DNA of 64,000 nt. Source: Lineus longissimus. Lineage: Eukaryota; Nemertea; Pilidiophora; Heteronemertea; Lineidae. The position numbers and the translations under genes are program-made. Within the stretch, counting starts at the first letter, position 1. Each line of letters starts with the position of its first letter. The stretch covers positions 10,471,431 to 10,535,430 of the forward strand of contig NC_088322.1 in the NCBI RefSeq assembly GCF_910592395.1, read 5' to 3'. A model generated the notes under the pieces. The model ran no database searches and was not told the origin of the DNA. It saw only the letters and a list, made by a program, of their open reading frames with translations. Below, in pieces: positions 24,501 through 31,793 of the stretch.

Positions 24501-27500
24501 TGCAGCTTTATGATGCTTATGACCACTCTAGGAATCTGATTGTCATTACTGAGATGTAAGTTTGGTGATCTCCTGCGATTTCTGGCCTTCTTCAACAATT
24601 GCAAGTGAACCTTCTCTTGTTATCCACTGTCTCATATGAGAGTTTTTTGCAAGCCACTTTGGTGGAACATGAAGTGGACTCTCTGTGTTTCCATTACTTC
24701 ATCTTGGGCCAAGGAGGAAGAGTCTATTACAAGCTGCTCATGTTTCCTGACAATTGTTCTGCCATTATCTCATGAGAATCCTCTATTGGCTGAAACCACA
24801 TGATGTTCTCACCCTCTTAACTTATTTTCTGATTCCTGCTCTCTTTTTCAAGAATCCGCGGCGGTGAACTCTTCGAACGCATCGCAGCAGACGACTTCGA
24901 GCTGACAGAACAAGACGCCATCTTCTTTGTGCGACAAATCTGTGACGGCATGCAGTACATGCACGGGAAAAACATCCTCCATTTAGATCTCAAACCAGAG
25001 AACGTCCTCTGTATAAAACCGAAGAGCAACAAGATCAAAATCATCGACTTCGGGTTGGCCCGACGTTACGATCCCAAGACGGAACTGCGTGTGATGTTCG
25101 GAACGCCAGAGTTTGTTGCACCAGAAGTGATCAATTACGATCAAATTAACACTGCCACAGACATGTGGAGCATTGGCGTCATATGTTATATCCTGTAAGT
25201 AGGATTCGAAGTTTTGAAGAGTTGATGTGAGGGTGGTCTTCTTCTTCTCTTATAATACCTGATATGTTCTTCCAGCACATTTTACTGTGTTGCTTTTACT
25301 TGAGAAAGATCGATCCCTACATGCAGTGTGAAGTTGTTTCTCAGAAATCCTTCCCTATGCTGACATTTGCGACCAGCTCTGACTAATGGGTCGATGTGTG
25401 CAACAATTTTGAAAATGAGTTCTTCGTGGATCCTGAAATGGAGCCAGAGCTGGTCACATATTCCTAATAACCCTTCAACTCTTATGTCAAAACCCATATC
25501 TTGCAGCCTGTCTGGCCTGTCCCCATTCGCTGGTGAGAGCGATGCAGAAACGCTTGCAAACGTGACAAAGGCAGCATGGGACTTTGATGACGAGGCATTC
25601 GATGCCATCTCAAAAGACGCCAAAGACTTCCTAGAGAAACTACTCATCAAAAAGAAAGAGTAAGTTGGACTTTCACTCTTGTGTTTATCCAGAGAGTTCT
25701 GTGTACTGCTGTGGCTTAAAGTTTGTGCCGGCAGTGGACCAGTTGCTCTTAGCTGTGACTTGATTATCCATCGAGTGCTGTCATATTTATCTTGTAACAT
25801 TGCTTTATTTGCTCGTTCTTTTCTCCAGGAAACGCATGACAGTCCAGGAGTGTTTAGCTCACAAGTGGCTAGCACAGCCCAAAGACAAACAGAAGAAACA
25901 GAAACTCAACAAATCCAAGCTCAAACAGTTCCTTGCCCGTCGCAAGTGGCAGGTATGTATTTGCGCACAATGATGTCAAAATTTTAAGAACAGAATACAC
26001 GAATCAACAAATAGTCCATCCAGTGCTGATTTTGGAGCAGTTGTGATGATAAAAAGCTATAAGAATGTTTCGAAACTTTTGGTATGAGATATTTTCTGGC
26101 TGGTGTCTCTTTCCTACTTTCTTAGTCGAAGTGGTTCTTACAGATGACGGCACATGTAATGAAGTGTCTTTGATTGTTTTGATATAGGTAATGCCAGGAC
26201 ATGTAAACCTGTCATTCAATTTGGACTTCAAGTTTCAATTTAAGAAAAACTAAATTATATGATTGTGATGCCATTTTTATCTGCGATGTACTAACAGCAT
26301 AGCTTACCGTTTTCTGAAAAAAGGTTTATAGATATCAGTAGAAATTTCGTTTACTAGTATTTCCCCTTGTCTTTCTCCCCTTGCATGTGTGTGAAGATAC
26401 TGTACCTAATTTTTGTAAACATAAAACTTTCTATTTTGCGAGAAGCAAATTTCGTTGCAAAAATAAAAGAGAAAATAAAAGGGTTGGCTTCTGTTAGATT
26501 TTAGAATTTCGTTCTTTTATATTAATATCCAATTGTCTTGTATGCTACATCTACTAGATACATGCATCAATATTGTGCTGTATCGTAAAGGAGAAATATA
26601 TTTTTGGCAACATGAATTGAGACCCTACCTAGCTTAGGGGCCGTTCACAATTATCAACATTTACACGAGCTTACAAACCGTACGCTGGGGGAGGGGGTCT
26701 ATGGCCTGCATGCACTTTTTAGAGAAAAACAGAAGTGGCGATTTTGTTTTGGTGCGAAATTGTTTGATCAACATTTTATTTTGTACTTTTGGAAGGGGGG
26801 GGGGGGTCTCAAAAAGTGTACTCTTTGTACACTTGTGAAAATGTTGATAATTGTGTACCGCCTCTTACTGTTTAGTTTGTTTATTGAACTGTTTAGTTTT
26901 GTATCTCCAACATTCACTGCATGATAGCCTGCATGTTTGCACTCGTTTCTTTCTGTTCTGTTTTAGAAAACCGGGAATGCGATCCGTGCAATAGGCCGCA
27001 TGTCTTTACTAACCGGTAGACGCAGCGTCATCGAACCACCCGACCCCTCCAAACTTGCCATGGAGAATGGTAAACATGGCAACCAGAACGGTAACCATGA
27101 CAACGAGACGCGTCCACGTAGCTCCTCCTCCGTAACACTGCATGAATCGACTAAAACTCAAGCGATGACGGAGAGAGCCATGTCAGCATCTTTTTTAATT
27201 GAAGGTCGAGGCGGAGCAGAGGAAATTCGCCGAGGAAGCGAGGGTGCAGGAGGAGAAGGGCGGCTCGGATAAACCGGCGTTCATCAAGAAGATGAAGGAT
27301 AATGAGCTGTTCGAGGGAGATACCGCGTTCTTCGAGATTCAGGTTTCCGGAACCCCCGCGCCAAAAGTCGTCTGGTTCAAAAAGAATAAGGAGGTCGTCA
27401 AGGATAAACGCACCATCATGGAGGAGGGGAAGGAGGGACATTACACTCTCATGATCGAGAATGTCACGGCGAAGGATGAGTCTGTTTATAAATGCGTCGC

Positions 27501-27564
27501 CACGAACGAGGCTGGTGCTATGTCGTGTCGTGCAGGACTCTTCATAGAGGGTGGTGGAAAGTAG
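3501..27564 (+). CDS. MYLK: Myosin light chain kinase, long smooth-muscle type (5' partial)
   Basis: Ca2+/calmodulin-dependent kinase that phosphorylates the regulatory light chain of myosin II on actomyosin. Exons by homology and GT/AG sites: 3501-3581, 4999-5171, 5442-5571, 6093-6206, 7082-7279, 7587-7982, 10353-10562, 10785-10951, 11277-11705, 11876-12023, 12392-12724, 13245-13423, 13645-13804, 23988-24075, 24355-24555, 24853-25194, 25507-25659, 25829-25952, 26967-27131, 27205-27564. Phases agree throughout, giving 1382 residues, stop TAG. Order: Ig1-5 (about 34-531), DFRxxL motifs (543 and 574), Ig6-7 (590-792), FN3 (795-893), kinase (924-1180), calmodulin segment (about 1201-1220), Ig8 (1288-1380). 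This is the order of vertebrate long MYLK. The first exon starts mid-codon after an acceptor, so the N-terminus lies upstream. The last intron (27132-27204) is inferred from a frame change. The 10.2-kb intron before the kinase holds the BEL/Pao element. Confidence 0.93.
9409..9582. mobile_element. Mariner-type MITE (174 bp)
   Basis: The ends are inverted repeats: CAGGGCGTCCCAGAAA on the left and the reverse complement of CAGGGTGTCCTAGAAA on the right, flanked on each side by TA. The CAGGGTGTCC-type end with a TA target duplication is typical of mariner-like elements. There is no internal coding frame, so it is a non-autonomous copy. Confidence 0.75.
9830..10215. repeat. Degenerate ACCACTGG-type short tandem region
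   Basis: Variants of ACCACTGGAA / ATACCACTGG recur many times over about 390 bp, most regularly at about 10155-10215 (ACCACTGGAAT repeated, then ACCACTGGTTACAACTGGGACACC). It looks like a decayed microsatellite with a roughly 10-12-bp period. It lies entirely in the intron before the exon at 10353. Confidence 0.65.
10681..10738 (-). repeat. tRNA-like (SINE) fragment, - strand
   Basis: Read on the - strand this has an A-box-like TGGTGTAGTGG followed about 40 bases later by a B-box-like GGTTCAATC. The same A-box word occurs in the tandem tRNA-like repeats at 29200-29391. It lies in the intron just before the exon at 10785. It is too imperfect for a functional tRNA gene. Confidence 0.5.
11436..11546 (+). 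other. MYLK: MYLK actin-binding linker with two DFRxxL motifs
   Basis: Inside exon 11277-11705, after Ig5, an acidic/polar linker encodes DFRALL (11436-11453) and DFREVL (11529-11546), 31 residues apart and both in the MYLK frame. DFRxxL is the known F-actin-binding motif of vertebrate smooth-muscle MLCK, with three copies in the short form and five in the long form. Its position before the two Ig domains and FN3 matches the vertebrate protein. Actin binding here is inferred from the motif and its place. Confidence 0.82.
11570..12724 (+). other. MYLK: MYLK Ig6 and Ig7
   Basis: Ig6 starts in exon 11277-11705 after the DFRxxL linker and ends in 11876-12023 with a canonical DEGIYTC F strand. 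Its B strand reads VVFEVEIEG, without Cys. Ig7 lies in 12392-12724 after a short Lys/Ala/Pro-rich linker; it has the core Trp but Ala/Val at both Cys positions (LKAVFN and AKYTVKLEN). The pair corresponds to the two Ig domains just before FN3 in vertebrate MYLK. Confidence 0.82.
13245..13804 (+). other. MYLK: MYLK fibronectin type III domain
   Basis: Exons 13245-13423 and 13645-13804 encode one FN3 domain: the B-strand Trp in LVLTWSG, the YDGGCSVNNYKVE C-strand region, and the F strand YKFRVMAENKHG. An acidic tail (VDEDD) follows and leads, after the 10.2-kb intron, to the kinase exon starting at 23988. The placement just before the kinase is the usual one in MLCK and twitchin-like kinases. 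Confidence 0.88.
13941..13945. other. Left target-site duplication TGCAT
   Basis: TGCAT precedes the left LTR and recurs directly after the right LTR (22044-22048). A 5-bp duplication fits BEL/Pao integration. Confidence 0.88.
13946..14183 (-). repeat. BEL/Pao 3' LTR (238 bp)
   Basis: This is the 3' LTR in element orientation. It matches 21806-22043 base for base by eye and begins and ends with TG/CA. The matching sequence includes a C-rich run and the GTGTCCCAAAAAAC stretch. Confidence 0.95.
14184..14194 (-). promoter_or_regulatory. BEL/Pao polypurine tract
   Basis: On the - strand AGAGGGGAGTA abuts the 3' LTR. Such a purine run primes plus-strand DNA synthesis in LTR elements. Position and composition support the call. 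Confidence 0.75.
14429..19957 (-). CDS. BEL/Pao Gag-Pol polyprotein (1842 aa, intact)
   Basis: Single open frame encoding the retrotransposon structural and replication proteins. The start is the first ATG (19957-19955, context ACCATGG); the frame stays open a little further 5' but without another ATG. In order: a coiled-coil/DUF1759-like Gag region; Cys/His knuckles at about 18760 and 18600-18655 (CIFCQLRHFSSSC, CFNCLRTTHFVDAC); an aspartic protease with DSGSGATF (about 18340); Pao-type RT with active site FVDD (17078-17089); RNase H-like/A17 region with WTDSK (about 16315); an integrase zinc-binding HHCC region (about 15450-15550); the integrase core with GLDYAG, LSDNAK and HGGFYERL (about 15350-14985); and a C-terminal DUF5641-like domain (about 14480-14800). 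No stop or frameshift interrupts it. BEL/Pao families usually have 1700-1900 residues, so the length is full. Confidence 0.95.
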   Translation of the reverse strand: MGEPPTLQSLCDKRKICRGKYTRQENTVTRYYREACNLYDKGDRVTQFETAVRKTGNAMEELNAVYGELKDVQTEVDFHPDLGKLNDEALRVETESEERYRTQYYDISAMVQQLQADAEKERRTPSEKSSDTFTPEHFAAAMKETLESVQTGISGDQLERILGTLSHKKRYVQIPKFKGDVELFDQWKQLVETELEKPGYSEVEKTHIVISLVDGEVSKLISGLKDPSSDDILEFLENRYGDVLTKIQKAVNEIAAVPAVSSPSAKDLDSLYNLLNSNWNYIMKRTEDDKHVVRASWIFTALVRPKLPKGLLKKWDGEIIKEEKSMGTTSELPIRFDTLLEKLQDAVKVARRTEPSKRDKPEKEKEKEKKWVKDYQKESKKPTGHALQISQRTPKPNKEESCIFCQLRHFSSSCPTVKSMPVSERVEKVKASKACFNCLRTTHFVDACRSSSCKNCSRKHHTLLHFDKQGGNKTGSNQETSSEKETSGDGNKPEETVKSPHYFVKARETDGEVLLQTGLAKLESRNAVAHGRVLFDSGSGATFVSKRMARSLQLHGQPVAAEFTLAGGKVMTLDTQRVKFHLSSILPKWKGETFEIIAYVLENPCADINEVNEDLSKIEQLRDLQIADEFPRKRQSVDVLLGIQDSMKILQDKRVFGSGNSLSAQRSHIGWIVSGTCPADQESHTTLPVNHSTFQLSSEIDIATKHWETEHIGILPNEKNQHLSELETEALRQHKEKTIKIKDGYETGLLKHPEWKDKILKSNKQQAMRRLGSLEQRLKKDPTLSARYQEQINELIKKGRAERVSEEKEPEDRSVWYLPHHPVVREDKTTTKVRIVFDGSMRGRDGVSLNDTLLPGPALQPDLPGVLMRFRRHRIALIADIEKMFLQVSMNEIDRDSQRFLWRDLDTDKEPEVFRLTTVTFGLTSSPFSSIKTVLDHVAAHREEYPKAAAEIEENIFVDDILSGDEEDNEVAELAVGLKEILSPEWNMRKFLSNKPGVLSGLAKEDIASELTEKMVGEEISTKALGVRYRPKEDVLMFSFVDKMEDVEIETRRSVLKQLHRIYDPLGMLSPFVLKAKQIFQQSWVTTGGWDDALPSEIEEEWKRWKSEVTLLDSIKIPRCIVPADFQDPVYFLHGFGDACETSYGGVVYLTSQDSTERRHVALLSSKTRVAPLGKRRSIPELELMASLVTARLTKYVERELKLPIASVNCWTDSKVVTHWLSKPPYKWQTFVANRVAEIQNLVPPCNWRHVPGKWNPADLCSRGLTAENLVESSLWWNGPSFLTESEEQWPEQEKSKKEDEEIADSKAKPKLRQIGIAAVAKTDIAAAEKYIEKFSSYQKFIRVMSRARSWIRIHRSRKEGRDQNEGRETDKEKSIPGTTLNDRRQEELHWIRWAQSLKYQEDIEELKAGRQVTMESKLAPLSPEWDEKDQVMRVGGRLHYAPLPEETKHPIILPAHNRFVDKLVLYYHQINLHTGPAQTLAFLRNKYWLIHGRQEVRRILHKCKACKDPEEIEQKMAPLPVERVSMSLPFTHIGLDYAGPLYVKMSRDETTKAYILIFTCMVTRGVHLELTPDLTTEEFMAGLQRMMNRKGKCVFILSDNAKTFKKADTLLRILYKQKNGKNKLNEEITGKGITWRFITERAPWHGGFYERLVQSVKKPLRRVLRKAHLTYLEMQTVLSDIEAQLNSRPLTSVSADKEDWSPITPGHLMIGRSLQVLPDASLAGHTTVAVSKRWAYNQHLSRIFWNRWTKEYLTELNQLRKWTEVRDNLHEGDVVLVAEDNTRKLDWKLGRVEEIFPGRDGLVRSVLVKTKSGLMRRPVQKLRLLETTIVPEDVESDSDPD
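19958..21805 (-). other. BEL/Pao 5' leader
   Basis: 1.85 kb between the 5' LTR and the Gag-Pol ATG, without a supported gene. It is rich in CTCAA and CTCGAC words and holds a 65-bp direct duplication (20507-20615). The phrase CTCGACAGTGTTCTCCGACTCG occurs twice (about 21210 and 21365). A primer-binding site was not identified with confidence; a TGG-starting candidate lies about 26 bases inside the LTR boundary on the - strand. Confidence 0.7.
20507..20615. repeat. 65-bp direct duplication in the BEL/Pao leader
   Basis: Two near-identical copies beginning AGCAAGGTCAAATTACAACC start at 20507 and 20572. The period is 65 bp. Confidence 0.85.
21806..22043 (-). repeat. BEL/Pao 5' LTR (238 bp)
   Basis: This is the promoter-bearing LTR in element orientation. 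On the - strand a TATAAG word (22023-22018) lies about 20 bases inside the LTR and could be a TATA box. It is identical to the LTR at 13946-14183 by line-by-line comparison. Confidence 0.95.
22044..22048. other. Right target-site duplication TGCAT
   Basis: Matches 13941-13945 and completes the 5-bp duplication made on integration. Confidence 0.88.
22049..23987 (+). other. MYLK: MYLK intron remainder 3' of the retroelement
   Basis: This is the rest of the intron that held the BEL/Pao insertion. Several short open frames occur but none resembles a known domain or is flanked by matching splice phases. A short GGCTGATTCCCC-type phrase is repeated at about 22190-22250. Nothing else is supportable. 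Confidence 0.7.
23988..25880 (+). other. MYLK: MYLK protein kinase catalytic domain
   Basis: Exons 23988-24075, 24355-24555, 24853-25194, 25507-25659 and the start of 25829-25952. Visible motifs: glycine loop GKGRFGQVF (split by the intron before 24355), ATP-binding Lys in FAAKYM, the catalytic loop HLDLKPEN (24980-25003), DFG (25046-25054), GTPEFVAPE and DMWSIGVICYIL. The HLDLKPEN form with Leu replaces the generic HRDLKPEN and is typical of the MLCK/DAPK group. All catalytic residues are present, so the kinase should be active. Confidence 0.95.
25953..26966 (+). other. MYLK: MYLK intron inside the calmodulin-binding segment
   Basis: A 1.0-kb intron that splits the calmodulin helix codons. 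It contains a 224-bp inverted-repeat element (26639-26862) with a 12-base G run. No coding exon is seen. Confidence 0.75.
26639..26862. mobile_element. Short inverted-repeat element (MITE, 224 bp)
   Basis: The left end GGCCGTTCACAATTATCAAC and the right end (reverse complement GGCGGTACACAATTATCAAC) continue into matching ATTTWCAC, giving about 28-bp terminal inverted repeats. There is no coding capacity. The superfamily is not clear from the ends, and the flanking duplication is at most TA. Confidence 0.7.
27132..27204 (+). other. MYLK: Predicted 73-bp mini-intron of MYLK
   Basis: The calmodulin exon and the last Ig exon are in different frames with no long gap between them. A GTAACA donor at 27132 and an acceptor after TTTTTTAATTGAAG at 27204, both phase 0, restore the frame. 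If it is not spliced, the upstream frame runs on to a stop at 27270-27272 and the protein loses its last Ig. A real frameshift or assembly error is the alternative. Confidence 0.6.
27205..27564 (+). other. MYLK: MYLK C-terminal telokin-like Ig domain
   Basis: The last exon encodes a charged helix, then an I-set Ig with the core Trp (VVWFKK), an F strand ESVYKCVATNEAG and the stop TAG at 27562-27564. In vertebrates this domain is also made alone as telokin, which binds unphosphorylated myosin. Whether a separate telokin transcript exists here cannot be seen. The B strand has FFEIQV in place of the usual Cys. The frame differs from the upstream exon, so a short intron (27132-27204) is required. 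Confidence 0.85.
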
Positions 27565-28996
27565 CGACTTAATCATGAACTCCCCCTGACTGTACAGAAA
27601 ATTATCTCGAGGGGGGATTCATAGACTTTTGTATTTATTGAGAAAAATATTGTACACTTGTTTGTAACTCATTCAGTCCCCATTTGAATTATGTGCCAAA
27701 ATACGAAATTCACCTGCGGAAATATTCTTCAGGTGTTATAAGAGACTAATGCTTTGTCATTTCTTAAAATTATCCTCAAACTTCGGGAGAATTTTTTGAA
27801 GAGATTGCGTCTGTTGTGATTGGGCACTGGATGAGTTATTTGAACATTGTCAAACCGATTGTGACCGTCCTAAGAAGATTATGTTGAGATCCTATGCATT
27901 TTGAATGCTCATTTTGTTGATGAATCATTTCTAACCTAATTCCGACTTACTTAACATCGTTTAAAAAACAGCATCTGCTACGATGCTGACGTTTTTGTCT
28001 AGAAATTGGAAATCTCGAAACTACAATTTTGATATCTTTTCATAGGGAATGATTCATTAATTCAAATGGAGATGTTGGAACTTGGAGTGTGATAAAAATT
28101 GCCCCAGTTCTTCGACGTCCCGGACATTATTTTTTACACATAATTCATTTACAAAAAGTGATACGTTTTGATGATATGCTTTACATTGAAATGCAAGATT
28201 TTTGATACAATTTTTGTCTGAACAAATATTGTACATGCTTTACAGACCTTTATACAACCTGAGTTAAGAATAAGAGTAAAGTTGAATACACAAGTTAAAG
28301 ATTGTGTATTTTGCTGTAATCGAACACAATCTTTACATTGTAAAAATACTTACGCTTTTGTAAGTTCGTACACATTACAATACTATGCATCAAACTGACC
28401 ATATAAACAACTATGCGTTGGTCGTTATACTGGTGCTATTAAAACCGCCGACTCGAATCTCAGCTTCGACTGACCGATGCGTTTTTTTAAGCTACCTGAC
28501 CTTAATTTGCTTGGCAAAGTATCAGTCGATAGCGCATTGAGGACGGGTTGGTCAGCGTCCAGATCAAAACACGACAGATATTTACTCAGACATAGATTAC
28601 TAACCCTTTGATGGAATCCAGTCGAAGTCATATTTCAAGGAAATTTTATCAACTTTTCAGGCAAGATAATGTTAGGAAGATGGACCTTTTCATTCAGAAT
28701 GGAAAATTTCCATAAATAACAAAACCTGGCAGCAATTGTTGCCTTTTAGAAATTCTCGTTCCTGGTGGATGGGAATTTCTTCGTTCTGGACTTGGACATC
28801 GAAGGGTTAAGTTGGAAAACTGCCTAGAAGAACACTAAATCATGAACGACTACAATTTATATGCAAAATATATACTTTTGTTGAATCCTATAATGCTTTG
28901 CCCTGACCTCTTAAGTTTGGGTTATTTTGCTCAGGATTTGTAAGTAGAGCGAATTGGTACATGTATCACAGTAAGCTCAATATTTGGTAGATTTTG

Positions 28997-29002
28997 AATA
29001 AA
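28997..29002 (+). promoter_or_regulatory. MYLK: Candidate polyadenylation signal AATAAA
   Basis: First canonical AATAAA that I found downstream of the MYLK stop, 1.4 kb away. Use is inferred only from sequence. Confidence 0.35.
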
Positions 29003-29176
29003 TTCACAAAATATGTTAACAATTAGGCCTATATCTTTTTGTGCAGTTGATAATTTATTGTATAAATGTTCAGCTTCAACAATCCAACTCTGTCACCAAA
29101 ATGACTCACACGTGGTTCGAAATTCTGCAGAAGATTTAAAGATGAAATGGTAATTATTTCATTCCCATAGTTGTCA

Positions 29177-29391
29177 GAAACATTTGATAAAAAGTATATT
29201 GGTGTAGTGGGGGGAGTTGAATGCAGAACCGGGAGGCTCTGGGTTCAATTCTCTGCCAAACCACATTCTATTCAGCTATTATAATCCTATGGTTTTCAGG
29301 TATATTTGATATATACATGTATTTGGTGTAGTGGTGGTGAGTTGAGAACAGAACCGGGAGGTTCTGGGTTCAATTCCCAACCAAACCACAT
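29177..29391 (+). repeat. Tandem pair of tRNA-derived repeats
   Basis: Two copies about 122 bp apart (cores 29200-29266 and 29323-29391). Each has an A box (TGGTGTAGTGG), a GAACCGGGAGG..TCTGGG middle, a B box (GGTTCAATTCC/CT) and an AAACCACA end. The flanks CATTTGATA / ATTTGATAT are shared too. This is the layout of a tRNA-derived SINE, amplified in tandem. No intact cloverleaf is seen. Confidence 0.65.
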
Positions 29392-30043
29392 TTGAAATCT
29401 GTTTTCTGCTGTCTAGACTGTCAATATAGCCAGATCAAAAATAATTTGTCTGGGACAGAATGATTCGTGCTAGGGGAGATTTACAAGGCAATATTATAAA
29501 GGACCTCTCAGACCTTTTGAATGCGTCCATGACCCTCAAAAAAATTGCGCACTCAAGAATCCTGTGAGTTCCTAAATTAAGATCAGACCCTTTATTTATA
29601 AAGCCTTTGCTATATCTCCCTTTCACAATTAGTAAAACCCATGACAATGTGAAAAATGATCTGACCAACAGGAACAGACAAGCAGTTGGACCATCCTGAA
29701 ACTGAAATACGACTTAAAGTCTGATATTCTGAGTCTGAAATTTGCTAGTAAACCTGACATTTCAAGTAAAAAATTAGTGGTGACAGTAAAAAATATTTGC
29801 ATATTGAAAAAAGGCCTATACTTCATGCATGATTTTATCAGCTATTAATTACATTGCCAGTGAGGCTGAACTATTCTGCACATCATAACATCCAGGAATA
29901 ACAATAAGTATAAATTAAACACACAACTTGAAAATCAAAAACACTTGATTTGAACAAGCCAAAGCGCTGTGGCATACAATATGTATTTGCTTCTTTATGT
30001 TTGTAGAACCTCTTTTATTTATTTCTGTATATCATCCAAGTCT

Positions 30044-30049
30044 AATAAA
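30044..30049 (+). promoter_or_regulatory. MYLK: Candidate polyadenylation signal AATAAA
   Basis: AATAAAG 2.5 kb after the MYLK stop. It would give a long 3' UTR that includes the tRNA-like repeats. Confidence 0.35.
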
Positions 30050-30160
30050 GTATGCAGTGGCTATTTATATCATTGTTTTCTTATCTTTAGTACCTGGAAA
30101 TTTACACTTCTCTGCTTAATGAATTGATACCAAGCTGGCGGTCCTTGGTTGTCTTATCAA

Positions 30161-30255
30161 AACCAAAACTCTAGTGGCCCGAAATGCAGACCAAAACTCT
30201 AGTGGTCCGAAATGCAGACCAAAACTCTAGTGGCCCGAAATGCAGACCAAAACCT
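30161..30255. repeat. 28-bp tandem repeat, about 3.3 copies
   Basis: The unit CCAAAACTCTAGTGGCCCGA continues AATGCAGA and repeats with one C/T change. A fourth copy breaks off after CCAAAAC. Confidence 0.9.
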
Positions 30256-31480
30256 GAGATGCCAGTCAAGTTTTTTCTCCTTGTTATTTGAGGTCTTCCA
30301 GAGCGCTCTTGATTAGACATCCAAATATTAACTTCTATTTTAAAAGGGCTCAAAGTGAACATTTGCCCACAAATTAAAATCTCGCAGTCCTTGGTTGTGA
30401 CGGCAGGGACTGTTGCAATCAAAACAAGACTTGCAGAGTTCTTAAAGGAATATTGGAGTGTACCAAAGACAAGACATCACTACGGACTGGACAGAGATCC
30501 CAGGCAGTCACCTCACCTTTGTGAAGCTTACAGAGCCCCAACAGGCCGGAAAAGGAAAATACATCACATTGAAGACAGGCTTGTCCTCACAACAGGGATT
30601 AGAGATCAAACGTCAGCTTGTTTTAGGCTGCTCAGTAGAATGTCACCTCGGGGCAGAAATAGTTGGTTGTGACCTATCTGACCAAAGACCCCAGACCAAA
30701 TGTTTGTGTCTCCATAACGTACTCTGTCCGATCAAAATAAGCCGGTGCTACATTTGTATTCAGATTCTATGAGACATTCTGCACCCAGAATATAATTTGA
30801 CATCCGGATGTCTCCAACTGTGTGACTACTGCCAGAGAAATCGGACAAATGACTTTGCCCAACCGAACTGGTCTCTATTCTCTTCTGTTGAGAGGCCTAG
30901 CACGTAGATAGATACAGGGTAAGGAGGACTTCACAATCTTAAGTTCCTGTGTTTGGTTTTTGTCTTTTACCGCAAGTCACTTATGGTGCAACATGGTAGT
31001 TTTTAGAGACAAGTCCATATGGTTGTGACATGGAGTTTTCTGTCTGTATCACAGTATAATGGTAATTCAATTCAAAGTTCACAAACCCACACCTAATGTG
31101 ATGACAATTTGACTAATCAAATGCCATCAACTTTGTTAACAAACCATGCCATGACCGTTTTGAAAGAGTCGCCTTGAAAGCGGGGACAGTCCGGGACTTT
31201 ATTTTGCCTTCGTTGTTACCACTTGTCGTTGTCACCAAAAAACTCTCAATTCAACATATAAAAAAACCCAGGAACCCAACCCCATACTTGAAACCTAAGA
31301 AGCCATTCGACCATTAAAGAAGAACTTTTCCCCTCTGTTATTTTTGATGAGACATAGAAAATATTGAGGCCATACCAAGCTGTTGCTTACTTACTTACCA
31401 GACCCTTAACTGCAGTACAAATTCTCGCGGCATCATTCCTGTGGGGACATTTTATGTGTCTGTCAATACCAACATGATGG

Positions 31481-31793
31481 GCTATTGGTATAGTTCTTTC
31501 TGTAGGCCTATGTTGCAGGTAGCATCACTGAAATATCTAAAATCTAAATAACAAGGGAAAAGAAACGCATTATAAAAATAAAATATAAAGTAAAAAAAGA
31601 AAAAGAAAAATGTTGTCCACAACCGGATTCGAACTCGCGACCTTTGGACCGAACATCGTATTCTGCCATTTCTGACGAGCGCTCTACCAACTGCTCTAAT
31701 GTTTCTAAGACGTCTGACGTCATGTTTTTGTCGAAATCTGATTGGCTAAAAGTCCCTGTACAAATGTACAATGTACTGCCCGAAAGGTTCAGG
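31481..31793 (-). mobile_element. tRNA-derived SINE copy 1
   Basis: About 310 bp shared with 35908-36212. On the - strand it has an A box TGGTAGAGCGC (31689-31679) and a B box AGTTCGAATCC (31635-31625), then an A-rich tail region (TTTTTCTTTTTCTTTTTTTAC on the - strand). tRNA-like promoter plus a non-tRNA body defines a tRNA-derived SINE. The body includes a TGACGTCA-like word and a TTGTACATTTGTACA palindrome. Confidence 0.75.

Larger units (their letters stand above)
25881..27010 (+). other. MYLK: MYLK autoinhibitory and calmodulin-binding segment
   Basis: A Lys/Gln-rich autoinhibitory stretch in exon 25829-25952 runs into ARRKWQ, and exon 26967 continues with KTGNAIRAIGRM. Together they form the basic amphipathic helix that binds Ca2+/calmodulin in smooth-muscle MLCK, almost unchanged from vertebrates. 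The intron falls between the Gln and Lys. This implies the same activation mode: calmodulin pulls the segment off the active site. Confidence 0.93.
27565..30049 (+). other. MYLK: Probable MYLK 3' UTR and downstream flank
   Basis: AT-rich non-coding sequence after the stop. AATAAA signals lie at 28997-29002 and 30044-30049; which one ends the transcript cannot be decided. It contains a pair of tRNA-like repeats (29200-29391). No coding frame looks real. Confidence 0.55.

Noticed and set aside
25282-25875. 197-codon - strand frame over kinase exons
   Set aside because: Antisense shadow of two MYLK kinase exons and the introns between them; no domain is visible.
30458-30772. 104-codon open frame on the + strand downstream of MYLK
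   Set aside because: It starts on a non-ATG codon, matches no family I recognise, and shows no splice context or domain pattern. It is more likely a chance frame.
31625-31689. Possible functional tRNA gene (- strand) with good A and B boxes
   Set aside because: The acceptor stem does not pair convincingly, and the sequence continues into a repeated non-tRNA body shared with 35908-36212, so it is a SINE head.
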